Below are positions 24,949-34,671 of a DNA stretch of 64,000 bases, in pieces. The first letter of the stretch is position 1, and every line of letters begins with the position of its first letter. A model generated the notes under the pieces. It worked only from the letters and a program-made list of their open reading frames with translations, did not search any database and had not been told where the DNA came from. Made by a program: the position numbers and the translations under genes. The stretch is from Pseudomonadota bacterium. Its GTDB lineage: Bacteria; Pseudomonadota; Gammaproteobacteria; Steroidobacterales; Steroidobacteraceae. Location: NCBI GenBank assembly GCA_018240525.1, contig JAFEFN010000013.1:868001-932000 (forward strand). Direction: 5' to 3'.

Positions 24949-25431
24949 CTAGTCGCGCCGCCGCTTCTTCAGCTCCGCCTCGACGATGGGATGCACGAAC
25001 TCGTGGATATCCCCGCCCAGGGTCGCGATCTCGCGCACCAGCGTCGAGGAGATGAAGGTGAACTGTTCCTGCGGCGTGAGGAACACGGTCTCGAAATCAC
25101 GGTCCAGGTGGCGCGACATGTTGGCCAGCTGGAACTCGAACTCGAAGTCCGACAACGCGCGCAGCCCGCGCACCACGACCGCGCCGCCGTGTGCGCGCGC
25201 GAAGTCCACCGTGAGGCCGGAGTAACCCTCCACGCTCACGTTGGGAATGTCGGCGAGCACGCGCCGCGCCAGGTTGACGCGCATCTCCAGCGAGAACATC
25301 GGCGTCTTGTTGGGGTTGGCGGCGATCGCGACGATCACCGCATCGAAGATGCCCGCCGCGCGCCGCACCAGGTCGATGTGTCCGTTGGTGATCGGGTCGA
25401 AGGTACCCGGGTAGACCGCGTTTCTTTTCAT
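24949..25431 (-). CDS. coaD: Phosphopantetheine adenylyltransferase
   Basis: A 160-residue nucleotidyltransferase making dephospho-CoA from 4'-phosphopantetheine and ATP. Motifs: [20 protein letters not shown] (TxxxH-like nucleotide site), [35 protein letters not shown] and the [10 protein letters not shown] motif. The length matches the family. Its ATG overlaps the rsmD stop (ATGA), the common rsmD-coaD pairing. Confidence 0.98.
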   Translation of the reverse strand: MKRNAVYPGTFDPITNGHIDLVRRAAGIFDAVIVAIAANPNKTPMFSLEMRVNLARRVLADIPNVSVEGYSGLTVDFARAHGGAVVVRGLRALSDFEFEFQLANMSRHLDRDFETVFLTPQEQFTFISSTLVREIATLGGDIHEFVHPIVEAELKKRRRD

Positions 25432-26021
25432 GCCGCTTTCGGAGAATCCGTGCCGGGGAGCGCGAACAGATGATACCCGACCTCGCCGGCCCGCTTCGTG
25501 CGAAGCGCCTGCCAGGTGCGCGGCAGCGGCGGCGCCTCGCCGGCTGCGCACTCCACGTACACCAGCGCCCCGGCTGCCAGCCAGGGCTGCTCCGTCAGGC
25601 GCGCGGCCGTCGCGGCCAGCAGCCCGGAGGCGAACGGCGGATCCAGGAACACGATGTCGAAGGGCTGGGGGCGGCCGGCGAGGAAGGCCAGCGCGTCGCT
25701 GCGCTCGACATGCGCATCGGCGGCCTGCCATTCGGCCAGCCGCAAGCGCAGCTCGCGCACGACACTCTCCGCGCTGTCCACGAAGCTCACGTGGGCGGCG
25801 CCGCGTGACAGGGCCTCGAGCCCGAGCGCGCCGCTGCCGGCGAACAGGTCCAGGCAGCGCGCGCCCTGGACGCGTCCGCCCAGCCAGTTGAACAGTGTCT
25901 CGCGCACCCGGTCGGGCGTGGGACGGATGTCGGGCAGATCGGGGAAGCGCCACTTCCTGCCGCGCCAGCGGCCGCCGATGATGCGCAGCACGCGCGCCTG
26001 GCTGCCACGTCGCGCCGGCAT
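25428..26021 (-). CDS. rsmD: 16S rRNA (guanine966-N2)-methyltransferase
   Basis: A SAM-dependent enzyme that methylates G966 of 16S rRNA. Motifs: [16 protein letters not shown] at the N-terminus, [34 protein letters not shown] (SAM loop) and the catalytic FLDPPF. The start ATG 26021 gives 197 residues, matching the E. coli length (198). A GTG at 26090 would add 23 non-conserved residues and cannot be excluded. Confidence 0.94.
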   Translation of the reverse strand: MPARRGSQARVLRIIGGRWRGRKWRFPDLPDIRPTPDRVRETLFNWLGGRVQGARCLDLFAGSGALGLEALSRGAAHVSFVDSAESVVRELRLRLAEWQAADAHVERSDALAFLAGRPQPFDIVFLDPPFASGLLAATAARLTEQPWLAAGALVYVECAAGEAPPLPRTWQALRTKRAGEVGYHLFALPGTDSPKAA

Positions 26022-26289
26022 CCCCGGACGGCTGCCCGACTTGCCGGCTGCGCCCACGCGGAACACTCCCCGGTGCGCCGCGCGGCGCACCTTGCCACTG
26101 TTCTTCCCCTAAGCGTACCCTAGCTTCGAGTCTCGACAAGCGCTTCCAAAGGGCACCGGCACGAGGGGTCAGGCCGGCAAGCCACGGCAAAAGAATTCCA
26201 GCGGCTCGCGACGACCAGCGATCACAACATGCGACCGACACTGCGCCGGCGAGCGGGCGCGGTCGGTCCGCCCGGGGAGTTGTACGGAT

Positions 26290-28488
26290 ATGAAAAGAAT
26301 CAGTGCTGCCTTGACCGCGGCCGTGGTCCTGCTGATCACCGCCTGCTCGGGCGGCGGCTATGGCACGGTCGGTCCCGGCGACACCACCAGTGGCAACGGC
26401 GCCGGCGGCGGCCACAATGTCGTGACCTCCAGCACCGCGTTGTTCCAGCCCGAGGCCGGCGTACTCCCCTATCCGACCGACCTGTACTTCGCCGGCTCCA
26501 CCGACGGCACGCTCAACATCCAGCCACCGAACGCGGCCATGCCCAACCAGGCGGCCATCAACGGGCTGGATGGCTTCTCGACCACCGCCGTCATCCGCGA
26601 GACTTTCGGCGGCCCGATGGACCCGGCCACCTTCACGGCCAGCTCCGTGATCATCGTGCCGGTGATCACCGACAACCACACCAAGGCCACCATCGGGGTG
26701 GCCGGCGCGCCGCTCACGCCCGGCGTCGACTACACCGCGGCGCTCGCCCCCGACCAGGGCGTCGGTGCGGAGATCCTCGAGATCACCCCGCTGCACCCGC
26801 TGATGCCGAGCACCTGCCTCCAGAACGGCACCTTCCTGGGCGCCAACTGCACCACTGGCACCGGCTACCTGGTGTTCCTCACCAACGGCATCAAGGATGC
26901 GAGCGGCCACCCCGCCGTGCCCTCGACCGACTACGCCGCGATCCTCACCGCGCTCGCGGCCGGGGACCCGACCTGCCCGAGCATCACCGACCCGACGCTG
27001 AACGCGATCTGCCAGCTGACCGGTGCGCACCTGGCCATCGCCCCGCACGTGGGCGTGAACCCGGCCAACGTGGTGCTGTCCTTCAGCTTCACGACGCAGT
27101 CCACGCTCGACACGCTGGAGCTGGTCTCGGCCACCACGGCCCCGAAGCCGCTGACCGTGCACCCGATCGGGATCACCACGGCGCAGCTGGGCCTCGGGCT
27201 CCCTGGCCATGCGGACATCTATGTCGGCACGCTCACGATTCCCTACTACCTGAGCAAGAGCGCGCCGCTGACCGACTTCTGGCACGCGCCGCCCTTCCCG
27301 CTGGACGCGACCAGCACGGCGGTCACGCGCTACAACCCGCTGCCGGTGCCCTCGCAGACCCTGCAGATCCCGGTGCTGGTCACCGTGCCCAACGCGACTT
27401 CCGCGCTCGGGGCGAACCCGCCCCCCGGCGGCTGGCCGGTGCTGATCTTCCAGCACGGCATCACGCGCAACCGCGAGGATGCCTTCGCGGTTGCCGACTC
27501 CTTCGGTGACAGCGGCTTCGTGGTCGTGGCGATCGACCTGCCGCTGCACGGCATCACCAACCAGCAGGACCCCCTGTACGCCGCCGGCGCCAATCCGGCG
27601 TACGCCGGGCTGAACCTGCCGGCGACCGGCTCGATCGAGCGCACCTTCGACCTGGACGTCGAGAACAACGGCACCGGTGCACCCGGGGCGGACGGCGCCA
27701 TCGACCCCTCCGGCGCGCACTTCATCAACCTCACGAGCGTGCTCACCACGCGCGACAACCTGCGCGAGGGGGTGGCCGACCTGATCGCCCTCATTCGCTC
27801 GCTGCCCGGCATGAGCCTGGGGGCGGCCGGCACCGTGAACGGCCAGGCGATCCATTACCTCGGCCATTCGCTGGGCGCCATCGAGGGTGGCACGCTCCTG
27901 GGCGTCGTGCCCTCCGCGGAGGTCGTCACCGGCACGCTGGCGATGCCGGGCGGCAAGCTCGCCAACCTGCTGCGCGAGTCGCCGACCTTCGGCCCGCAGA
28001 TCGACGCCGGCCTCGCCGCCCAGGGCCTGACGCCCGGCACGACGCTCTACGAGCAGTTCTTCCGCGATGCGCAGACCGCGGTCGATTCCGGTGACCCGGT
28101 GAACTTCATCGCCCAGGCCACGGCGCTGCACCCGATACACCTCATCCAGGTGGTCGGCAGCGACACCTCGCTGCCGGACCAGGTCGTGCCGAACTCGGCC
28201 ACGCAGCGACTCATCGTCGCCTCGGGCTACGGGCCGGCGGGACTGACGCGGATCCCCGCGCCGGCGGCCCCCGGACCGGTGCAGAACGCAGGCGGCTTCC
28301 GCGCCTACGTCAACTTCCTGGTCGGCGATCACGGCTCGATCATCAGCCCGGCCGCAAGCCCGGCGGCGACGCAGCAGATGCAGGCCGAGTCGATCACCTT
28401 CACGGGACAGCCGATCTTCGGGGTGTTCCCCCAGACCCCGCCCGGCACGACGATGCTCATCGCCAACCCGACGGTGATCCAGCCCTAG
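26290..28488 (+). CDS. Large lipase-like surface lipoprotein (Pla-1/cef, VolA type)
   Basis: A 732-residue exported lipoprotein. The signal ends at a lipobox (LLITAC, Cys19) followed by a Gly/Ser/Thr-rich linker. The N-terminal half has an Ig-like/beta-rich pattern ([14 protein letters not shown] stretches). The C-terminal half is an alpha/beta-hydrolase: [15 protein letters not shown], then [12 protein letters not shown] with nucleophile Ser527. The order matches the bacterial virulence-factor lipase family of large lysophospholipases (VolA, Pla-1/cef). The predicted role is extracellular lipid or phospholipid scavenging. It is monocistronic, with a strong terminator after it. Confidence 0.85.
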   Translation: MKRISAALTAAVVLLITACSGGGYGTVGPGDTTSGNGAGGGHNVVTSSTALFQPEAGVLPYPTDLYFAGSTDGTLNIQPPNAAMPNQAAINGLDGFSTTAVIRETFGGPMDPATFTASSVIIVPVITDNHTKATIGVAGAPLTPGVDYTAALAPDQGVGAEILEITPLHPLMPSTCLQNGTFLGANCTTGTGYLVFLTNGIKDASGHPAVPSTDYAAILTALAAGDPTCPSITDPTLNAICQLTGAHLAIAPHVGVNPANVVLSFSFTTQSTLDTLELVSATTAPKPLTVHPIGITTAQLGLGLPGHADIYVGTLTIPYYLSKSAPLTDFWHAPPFPLDATSTAVTRYNPLPVPSQTLQIPVLVTVPNATSALGANPPPGGWPVLIFQHGITRNREDAFAVADSFGDSGFVVVAIDLPLHGITNQQDPLYAAGANPAYAGLNLPATGSIERTFDLDVENNGTGAPGADGAIDPSGAHFINLTSVLTTRDNLREGVADLIALIRSLPGMSLGAAGTVNGQAIHYLGHSLGAIEGGTLLGVVPSAEVVTGTLAMPGGKLANLLRESPTFGPQIDAGLAAQGLTPGTTLYEQFFRDAQTAVDSGDPVNFIAQATALHPIHLIQVVGSDTSLPDQVVPNSATQRLIVASGYGPAGLTRIPAPAAPGPVQNAGGFRAYVNFLVGDHGSIISPAASPAATQQMQAESITFTGQPIFGVFPQTPPGTTMLIANPTVIQP

Positions 28489-28520
28489 CGCCCCTGCGGC
28501 GCGCCGCGCGGACCGATAAA

Positions 28521-28548
28521 GGGCGGCCGGTCGGCCGCCCTTCTTCTT
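28521..28548 (+). terminator. Rho-independent terminator after the lipase-like gene
   Basis: GGGCGGCC (28521-28528) pairs with GGCCGCCC (28533-28540) around loop GGTC, followed by TTCTTCTT. It lies 33 bp after the stop codon and just before ftsY. Confidence 0.8.
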
Positions 28549-28571
28549 GGCCCGGTACAATCCCCTCCCCT

Positions 28572-29540
28572 ATGTTCCGACGAGCCGAAACTGCCGCGCC
28601 CGGTGCCGACAAGCCGGGCTTCTTCAAGCGCCTGCGGACGCGGCTGAACCGTGGCGATTCCTGGCTGACCGCCGACCTTGCGGACCTCGTGCGGGGGCGC
28701 CAGATCGATGCCGCGATCCTCGAGGAGCTGGAGACGCGTCTGATCACCGCCGACGTCGGCGTGGAGGCCACGACGCGCATCCTGGATGACCTGCGCCGCC
28801 GCGTGGCCCGCAAGGAGCTCGCCGACGTGGACGCCCTGGTCGCGGCATTGCGCCGGAGCATCACCGAGATCCTCCAGCCCTGTGCCCAGCCCCTGGTCAT
28901 CGACGACAGCCGCCGCCCGTTCGTGATCCTGGTGGTCGGCGTCAACGGCTCCGGCAAGACCACCACCATCGGCAAGCTCGCGCGGCGCTGCGCCGACGAG
29001 GGGCGCAGCGTGCTCCTGGCCGCGGGCGACACCTTCCGGGCCGCGGCCGTCGAGCAGCTGAAGGTCTGGGCCGAGCGCACCGGCGCGGCTTTCGCCGCCC
29101 AGGGCAACGGGGCCGACCCGGGTGCGGTGATGTTCGATGCGCTGCAGTCCGCGCGCGCCCGCGGCACGCAGGTGCTGCTGGCCGACACCGCCGGACGGCT
29201 GCACAGCCAGTCGCACCTGATGGAGGAGCTGAAGAAGGTCAAGCGCGTCATCCAGCGGGTGGACGCGGACGCCCCGCATGAGGTGCTGCTGGTGCTCGAT
29301 GCGAACCAGGGCCAGAACGCGCTCGCGCAGGCGCGGCAGTTCCGCGAGGCGGTCGGCGTCACCGGCTTGGTGCTCACCAAGCTCGACGGCAGCGCGCGCG
29401 GCGGGATCGTCGTCGCCATCGCCCAGCAGCTGAAGATCCCGATCCGCTACATCGGCGTCGGCGAGGGCCCGGAGGACTTCGGCGAGTTCGACGCCGCCGC
29501 CTTCGCCGCCGCGCTCGTCGAGGGGGCCGGCGCGGCATGA
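28572..29540 (+). CDS. ftsY: Signal recognition particle receptor FtsY
   Basis: A 322-residue SRP-receptor GTPase that docks ribosome-SRP complexes at the membrane. The NG domain shows the G1 loop GVNGSGKTTTIGKLA, the G2 region DTFRAAAVEQL, G3 DTAGR and G4 TKLDGSARGG. The acidic A domain of E. coli is nearly absent here: only ~30 residues precede the N domain, as in many compact FtsY proteins. It heads the conserved ftsY-ftsE-ftsX operon (ATGA overlaps at both junctions). Confidence 0.97.
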   Translation: MFRRAETAAPGADKPGFFKRLRTRLNRGDSWLTADLADLVRGRQIDAAILEELETRLITADVGVEATTRILDDLRRRVARKELADVDALVAALRRSITEILQPCAQPLVIDDSRRPFVILVVGVNGSGKTTTIGKLARRCADEGRSVLLAAGDTFRAAAVEQLKVWAERTGAAFAAQGNGADPGAVMFDALQSARARGTQVLLADTAGRLHSQSHLMEELKKVKRVIQRVDADAPHEVLLVLDANQGQNALAQARQFREAVGVTGLVLTKLDGSARGGIVVAIAQQLKIPIRYIGVGEGPEDFGEFDAAAFAAALVEGAGAA

Positions 29541-30229
29541 TCGTCTTCGACAAGGTATCCAAGCGCTACGCGAACGGGCGCGAGGCGCTGAGCGGCGTCA
29601 GCTTCAACATCAACAGCGGCGAGATGGTGTTCCTCACCGGCCGGTCCGGGGCCGGCAAGAGCACGGTGCTCAAGCTCATCGGCCTGCTGGAGCGCCCGAC
29701 CCGGGGCGCGGTGCTGGTCGGTGGCCGCAACACGCAGACGCTCAAGGCACGGCACATCGCCGCCTTCCGCCGCCAGCTCGGCGTGGTGTTCCAGGACCAC
29801 AAGCTGCTCACGGACCGCCCGGTGTTCGACAACGTGGCGCTGCCCCTGGCGGTGGCGCACACCCCGCTCAAGGAGATCGACAAGCGCGTGCGGGCCGCGC
29901 TCGATCAGGTGGGCCTGCTCGGCAAGGAGCGGCTGCTGCCGACCGAGCTGTCCGTGGGCGAGCAGCAGCGCGTGGGCATCGCGCGCGCCGTGGTGAGCAA
30001 GCCGCCGCTGCTGATCGCCGACGAGCCGACCGGCAACCTCGACCCGGACCTGTCGATGGAGGTGATGCGCCTGTTCCGGCGCTTCGCCGACGTCGGGGTC
30101 ACCGTGCTCATCGCCACCCACGACATGCACGTGGTGAAGGAGTTCGGCGAGCGGGTGATCACCCTGGAGGACGGCAAGGTCCACGGCGACCTCGCCGACA
30201 CCCTGCCGAGCGTGGTGGCCGAGCGATGA
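29537..30229 (+). CDS. ftsE: Cell-division ABC transporter ATPase FtsE
   Basis: A 230-residue ATPase partnering FtsX to control periplasmic wall hydrolases at the septum. Walker A is GRSGAGKSTVLKL, the signature LSVGEQQRVGIARAV, Walker B LLIADEPTGNLDP and the H-loop ATHDMHVV. Its start overlaps the ftsY stop by 4 bases and its stop overlaps the ftsX start. Confidence 0.97.
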   Translation: MIVFDKVSKRYANGREALSGVSFNINSGEMVFLTGRSGAGKSTVLKLIGLLERPTRGAVLVGGRNTQTLKARHIAAFRRQLGVVFQDHKLLTDRPVFDNVALPLAVAHTPLKEIDKRVRAALDQVGLLGKERLLPTELSVGEQQRVGIARAVVSKPPLLIADEPTGNLDPDLSMEVMRLFRRFADVGVTVLIATHDMHVVKEFGERVITLEDGKVHGDLADTLPSVVAER

Positions 30230-31131
30230 GCCGCCACGTGCAGGCCCTGCTGGGCTCGCTCGGCCGCCTGGTGCGCAGCCCGCTGGCCACGTTTCTCACC
30301 GTGTTCGTCATCGCCCTGGCGCTGGCGCTGCCGGCAGCGCTCCGGGTGTTCGTGAGCAACTCGCAGGCCGCCACCGGGAACTTCGCCAGCGCCGTGGACA
30401 TCTCGGTGTACCTCAAGACCGACGTGCCGCTCGCCAAAGCGCAGCAGCTGGCGCAGAACGCGCGCCAGCGCACGGACGTGGCGCAGGTGACCCTCATCCC
30501 CGCGGACAAGGGCCTGGAGGATTTCCGCACCTACTCCGGCTTCGGCGATGCGCTCGAGGCGCTGAAGGAGAACCCGCTGCCGCACGTGCTGCACGTGCGG
30601 CCGAAGGCGCAGGAGGGTTCCGGCGCCAGCCTCGAGTCGCTGCGCCGCTACTTCGGGGCGTGGCCGGAAGTGGACGTGGTGCAGGTGGACGCCGAGTGGG
30701 TGAACCGCTTCAACGCGATGCTCGAGGTGCTGCGCCGCCTGCTGATGATCGCCGCAGCCCTGCTCGGCATCGGCGTGCTCGCGGTCGTCGGCAACACCAT
30801 CCGCCTGGAGATCCAGAGCCGCCATGACGAGATCGAGGTGATCAAGCTCGTCGGCGGCTCGAACGCCTACGTGCGCCGGCCGTTCCTCTACACCGGGGTG
30901 CTCTATGGGGTGGGCGGCGCGCTGCTGGCCTGGGGCATCGTCGCCCTGGCGGTCGGTGTGCTGGCAGGCTCGGTGGCCCACCTCGCCCGCCTGTACGGCA
31001 GCCAGTTCAGCCTGCAGGGCCTGGCGCCCCAGGACGTAGGGATCCTGCTGGGCGCAGGACTGGTGCTCGGCTGGCTGGGCGCGTGGATCTCGGCGGCACG
31101 GCACCTGAGCCGCATCGAGCCGCGCGCCTGA
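30226..31131 (+). CDS. ftsX: Cell-division ABC transporter permease FtsX
   Basis: A 301-residue permease with four membrane helices. The first follows RSPLATFLTVFVIALALALPAAL. A periplasmic domain (about residues 50-160, SVYLKTDVPLAKAQQLA) regulates amidase activators. Three C-terminal helices include the FtsX/MacB pattern (RHDEIEVIKLVGGSNAYVRRPFLYTG in parts). It completes ftsYEX. Confidence 0.96.
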   Translation: MSRHVQALLGSLGRLVRSPLATFLTVFVIALALALPAALRVFVSNSQAATGNFASAVDISVYLKTDVPLAKAQQLAQNARQRTDVAQVTLIPADKGLEDFRTYSGFGDALEALKENPLPHVLHVRPKAQEGSGASLESLRRYFGAWPEVDVVQVDAEWVNRFNAMLEVLRRLLMIAAALLGIGVLAVVGNTIRLEIQSRHDEIEVIKLVGGSNAYVRRPFLYTGVLYGVGGALLAWGIVALAVGVLAGSVAHLARLYGSQFSLQGLAPQDVGILLGAGLVLGWLGAWISAARHLSRIEPRA

Positions 31132-31151
31132 GGAGGCGGGAGCGGCGGGTG

Positions 31152-32054
31152 CTAGGTGCTCGCCCGGGGCGCGTTGGCAAGCAGGGTCGCCTCGACCCAC
31201 TTGCGCACGCGCGCGGCATCGGCGGTGCGGGTGCGCTTGCCGAACGAGTTCAGCAGCACGATGACCACCGAGCGCCCCTCGATGACGGTCTGCATCACCA
31301 GGCAGCGGCCGGCCTCGGCGATGTAACCGGTCTTCTGCACCACGATGTCCCAGTCGGCCTTGCTCACCAGCGAGTCGGTGTTGTGGAAGCGCATCGTGCG
31401 GCGTCCCACCTGCACGTCGTGCTCGCTGTCGGTGGAGTACTCGCGGATCGCCGGCACCTTGGCCGCCGCCATCACCAGCTTGGACAGGTCCTCGGGGCTG
31501 GCGACGTTCTCGTCCGAAAGGCCCGTCGGCTCGACGAAGTGGGTGGAGGTCATGCCCAGCTCGCGCGCCTTGGCATTCATGGCGCGCACGCACTCCCCGA
31601 CCCCGCCGGGGTAGTTGCGACCCAGCGCATGGGCGGCGCGGTTCTCGGAGGACATGAGCGCCAGGTGCATCAGATCGCCGCGGGTCAGGCGGGTACCGGG
31701 CATCAGGCGCGAGTAGCTGATCTTGCCGACGCTGATGTCCTCGGCGGTGATCATCAGCTCCTCATCCAGCGGCTGCTCGGCCTCGCTGACCACCAGCGCG
31801 GTCATCAGCTTGGTGATCGAGGCAATCGGCGCGGCGGTGGCGGAGTTGCGCGAGTACAGCACGGTCGAGTGGGTGGTATCGAACACGAGCGCGGCGCTCG
31901 ATCGCAGGGCCGGACCTGACAGCGCGGAACGCTCCTGGTACTTCAGGTGCGCCGGCACGAGGCCGGCCTCGCGCGGGGCGGCCGGGGCGATGGAGGTGAT
32001 GGCCAGCAGAAGGCCGGCGAGCAGCGACATCCCTGTACCGCGGGCAAAAGTCAT
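31152..32054 (-). CDS. pbpG: D-alanyl-D-alanine endopeptidase (PBP7-type, S11)
   Basis: A 300-residue penicillin-binding protein that cleaves D-Ala-mDAP cross-links. The start taken is ATG 32054, giving a signal peptide (MSLLAGLLLAITSIAPAAP). A TTG 27 bases upstream is possible. Catalytic motifs are SITK (Ser79, Lys82), SEN (136-138) and KTG in VVQKTGYIAEAG. Only a short C-terminal segment follows, so it belongs to the PbpG class rather than the DacA class. It sits between ftsX and rpoH on the opposite strand, interrupting the usual ftsYEX-rpoH order. Confidence 0.92.
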   Translation of the reverse strand: MTFARGTGMSLLAGLLLAITSIAPAAPREAGLVPAHLKYQERSALSGPALRSSAALVFDTTHSTVLYSRNSATAAPIASITKLMTALVVSEAEQPLDEELMITAEDISVGKISYSRLMPGTRLTRGDLMHLALMSSENRAAHALGRNYPGGVGECVRAMNAKARELGMTSTHFVEPTGLSDENVASPEDLSKLVMAAAKVPAIREYSTDSEHDVQVGRRTMRFHNTDSLVSKADWDIVVQKTGYIAEAGRCLVMQTVIEGRSVVIVLLNSFGKRTRTADAARVRKWVEATLLANAPRAST

Positions 32055-32675
32055 CGAATCCACGTGCGCCTCATCGCTCAAGTGCTTGATGATGCTATCA
32101 GAGCACGTCTTATGTCAGCCATACGTGACGCACTTTTAAGTTTTCGCGCTGTTGGATCGGGGGCGCGCGGTGCACGCGGGCATAACACGAGGCCCGTGTG
32201 AATCCGTCGAGCGCTGCTGCGAACCTGCCCGTGCGCGTGCGGCCAGGACCCCCCGAAGCTGCCCGCCGTGCGACCGGCTTCCCGCCGGGGAGCATTGCAA
32301 CAGGCAGGCTCGCCACGCGGTGCGAACCTCGTCACGGCGCGCCAGCGCCGCAGATTCACCGCGGCGCCGGCGCGGCGCCCTGGAGACCCTCCGCGGCCGC
32401 GCGGCCCACGAACCCCGCCGACAGCAGGCTCGGCAGCCTTTGGCCCGTGAACGGCCGCATCGTGTGCCCCGGATCCGTTGCGGCGCGGGCCTGCGGCGAT
32501 GCCCTTGAGCGGGACGGTGCCTCCGCCCCCCGGACCCGCGCGCCGTGTGAACTAATGCGTCCGGACTCAGTCCAAACAGGCATTCGCGATCCCGCTCGGT
32601 CGCAGTCGCTGGCGGCAAAGCTGGGGCTGCAGCTAGGCCGGGCGCGCCCAGACCGCTCTCCCAAAGGAGGCCCGC

Positions 32676-32744
32676 ATGCCTTTCTTTTTGGGGATTCCCA
32701 CGCCCGCCGCCGGGCGCGCAAGCTCTTGTTTGACAAGACCCTAG
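32676..32744 (+). CDS. Possible 22-residue peptide upstream of rpoH
   Basis: ATG 32676 is preceded by AAAGGAGG at the right distance (5 nt), one of the strongest ribosome binding sites in the window. The peptide begins MPFFLGIPTPAAGR and ends CLTRP before TAG at 32742-32744. Its 3' end lies 31 bp before the CIRCE-like element. It could be a regulatory leader or a chance ORF. There is no homology that I can recall. Confidence 0.35.
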   Translation: MPFFLGIPTPAAGRASSCLTRP

Positions 32745-32775
32745 TGATGCCCGCCCCGGGGAACCCGCGCGGGGT

Positions 32776-32802
32776 TTAGCACTCTAAATAGGCGACTGCT
32801 AG
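32776..32802 (+). promoter_or_regulatory. CIRCE-like inverted repeat (HrcA operator) before rpoH
   Basis: TTAGCACTC (32776-32784), a 9-nt spacer, then GACTGCTAG (32794-32802). The CIRCE consensus is TTAGCACTC-N9-GAGTGCTAA: the left arm matches 9/9, the spacer is exactly 9, and the right arm matches 7/9. It ends 28 bp before the rpoH ATG used here. Such sites bind the heat-shock repressor HrcA, usually at groESL or dnaK/hrcA. Confidence 0.72.
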
Positions 32803-32830
32803 AATGCCCACCCAAGCCAAGGGAGATTTC

Positions 32831-33697
<867 letters not shown>

Positions 33698-33707
33698 GAT
33701 GCGACGG

Positions 33708-33740
33708 TGGCAGGGGCAACCTCCCCGGTTGCCCCTGCCA
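33708..33740 (+). terminator. Perfect 14-bp hairpin after rpoH
   Basis: TGGCAGGGGCAACC (33708-33721) and GGTTGCCCCTGCCA (33727-33740) pair without mismatch around TCCCC. It begins 10 bp after the rpoH stop. No T tract follows, so it may be a stabilising or Rho-assisted terminator. Confidence 0.65.
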
Positions 33741-33764
33741 GGTCGAATCGGTAGCGTGGCGGCC

Positions 33765-34232
33765 ATGCGCACCGTCGAGGACTGGCTGGGCGAGTACGCC
33801 CTCAGCCACCAGCATCCCGCCAACAAGCTCCTGCACTGGATCTGCGTCCCCGCGATCGTGCTGGCGGTCATGGGGTTCTTCTGGGCGGTGCCGGTGCCGG
33901 CGTCCGTCGCGGCCGTCTCCCCCTGGCTGAACTGGGCCACCGGGGTGGCCGGCCTCACCATCCTCTACTACCTCGCCTTGTCGCCGCGGCTGGCGGTGGG
34001 CATCGCCCTGGCCTTCGCCGGCCTGCTGCTGATCGTGCACGGTCTCGCCGGCCTGCCCTGGCCGCTGTGGAAGACCTCGCTCACCGTCTTCGTGCTCGCC
34101 TGGATCGGCCAGTTCGTCGGTCACCTCCTCGAAGGCCGCCGGCCGTCCTTCTTCAAGGACGTGCAGTTCCTGCTGATCGGCCCGCTGTGGCTGCTGGCCG
34201 CGTTCTACCGCCGCATCGACCTGCGGTACTGA
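33765..34232 (+). CDS. Mpo1-like (DUF962) membrane protein
   Basis: A 155-residue protein of the DUF962/YGL010w family, starting MRTVEDWLGEYALSHQHPANK (ATG 33765). The family histidines are in YALSHQHPANKLLHWICVP and in WIGQFVGHLLEGRRPSF. About four membrane helices are predicted. The yeast homologue Mpo1 is an Fe2+-dependent dioxygenase in 2-hydroxy fatty-acid alpha-oxidation. A similar role here is only an inference. Confidence 0.88.
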   Translation: MRTVEDWLGEYALSHQHPANKLLHWICVPAIVLAVMGFFWAVPVPASVAAVSPWLNWATGVAGLTILYYLALSPRLAVGIALAFAGLLLIVHGLAGLPWPLWKTSLTVFVLAWIGQFVGHLLEGRRPSFFKDVQFLLIGPLWLLAAFYRRIDLRY

Positions 34233-34260
34233 ACCGCGCGGGCCGCCCACCGCGCCACCC

Positions 34261-34668
34261 ATGCCGGATCCTGCGCAGATCGAGACCCTCGTCGGCGAGT
34301 TCTTCCGCGCCTTCGACAGTCGCGCCGGCGCCGTGCCCTCCATCGCCGCCCTGGTGGGACTCTTCACCGAGCGCGCCGTGATCTGCCAGCACCGCGCCGG
34401 CGGCTGCGAGTTCTTCTCGCCGGCGCAGTTCGCCCGGCCGCGCGTCGAGCTCCTCAGCAGCGGCCGCCTGCGCGAATTCCACGAGTGGGAGCTGCAGGCG
34501 ACGACCACGATCCGCGGCCCGGTCGCGATGCGGGTGTCGCGCTACGCGAAGGCGGGGCTCATGGACGGCGCCGACTATGCGGGCCAGGGCACCAAGCTCT
34601 TCCAGCTCGCCCAAGTCAACGGCACCTGGCGCATCCTGTCCCTGTCCTGGTTCGACGATCCGGGCTGA
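34261..34668 (+). CDS. NTF2-like/SnoaL-type small protein
   Basis: A 135-residue cytosolic protein with the cone-shaped NTF2-like pattern: an N-terminal helix (LVGEFFRAFDSRAG), a middle FTERAVICQHRAG, and a C-terminal FQLAQVNGTWRILSLSWFDDPG. This fits the DUF4440/SnoaL superfamily, whose members are enzymes or binding proteins with varied ligands. The function cannot be assigned. Its stop is 3 bp from the convergent malic-enzyme stop. Confidence 0.78.
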   Translation: MPDPAQIETLVGEFFRAFDSRAGAVPSIAALVGLFTERAVICQHRAGGCEFFSPAQFARPRVELLSSGRLREFHEWELQATTTIRGPVAMRVSRYAKAGLMDGADYAGQGTKLFQLAQVNGTWRILSLSWFDDPG

Positions 34669-34671
34669 CTG

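Larger units (their letters stand above)
32055..32830. other. Long divergent intergenic region between pbpG and rpoH
   Basis: About 775 bp without a convincing long gene. Reading frames of 100-190 codons cross it but have no family resemblance and look like GC artefacts. It contains a 22-codon ORF with a near-perfect ribosome binding site and a CIRCE-like inverted repeat, listed separately. Nothing recognisable as rRNA, tmRNA or RNase P RNA was found in it. Confidence 0.6.

Noticed and set aside
24949..28560. Very long minus-strand open frame (over 1200 codons) running from within the ftsY promoter region through the lipase gene antisense to coaD
   Set aside because: It is antisense to the lipase gene and covers rsmD in another frame; composition is Gly/Arg/His/Asp-rich as expected from high-GC shadow frames, and coaD has a clear own start.
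32725..32750. Possible sigma-32 or sigma-70 promoter before rpoH (TTGACA at 32730-32735)
   Set aside because: No acceptable -10 element follows at 15-19 nt; the TTGACA sits in a short palindrome CTTGT-TTG-ACAAG instead.
32198..32779. 193-codon plus-strand frame between pbpG and rpoH
   Set aside because: No domain, no ribosome binding site and Ala/Arg/Pro-rich shadow composition; it contains the better-supported 22-codon ORF region in another frame.
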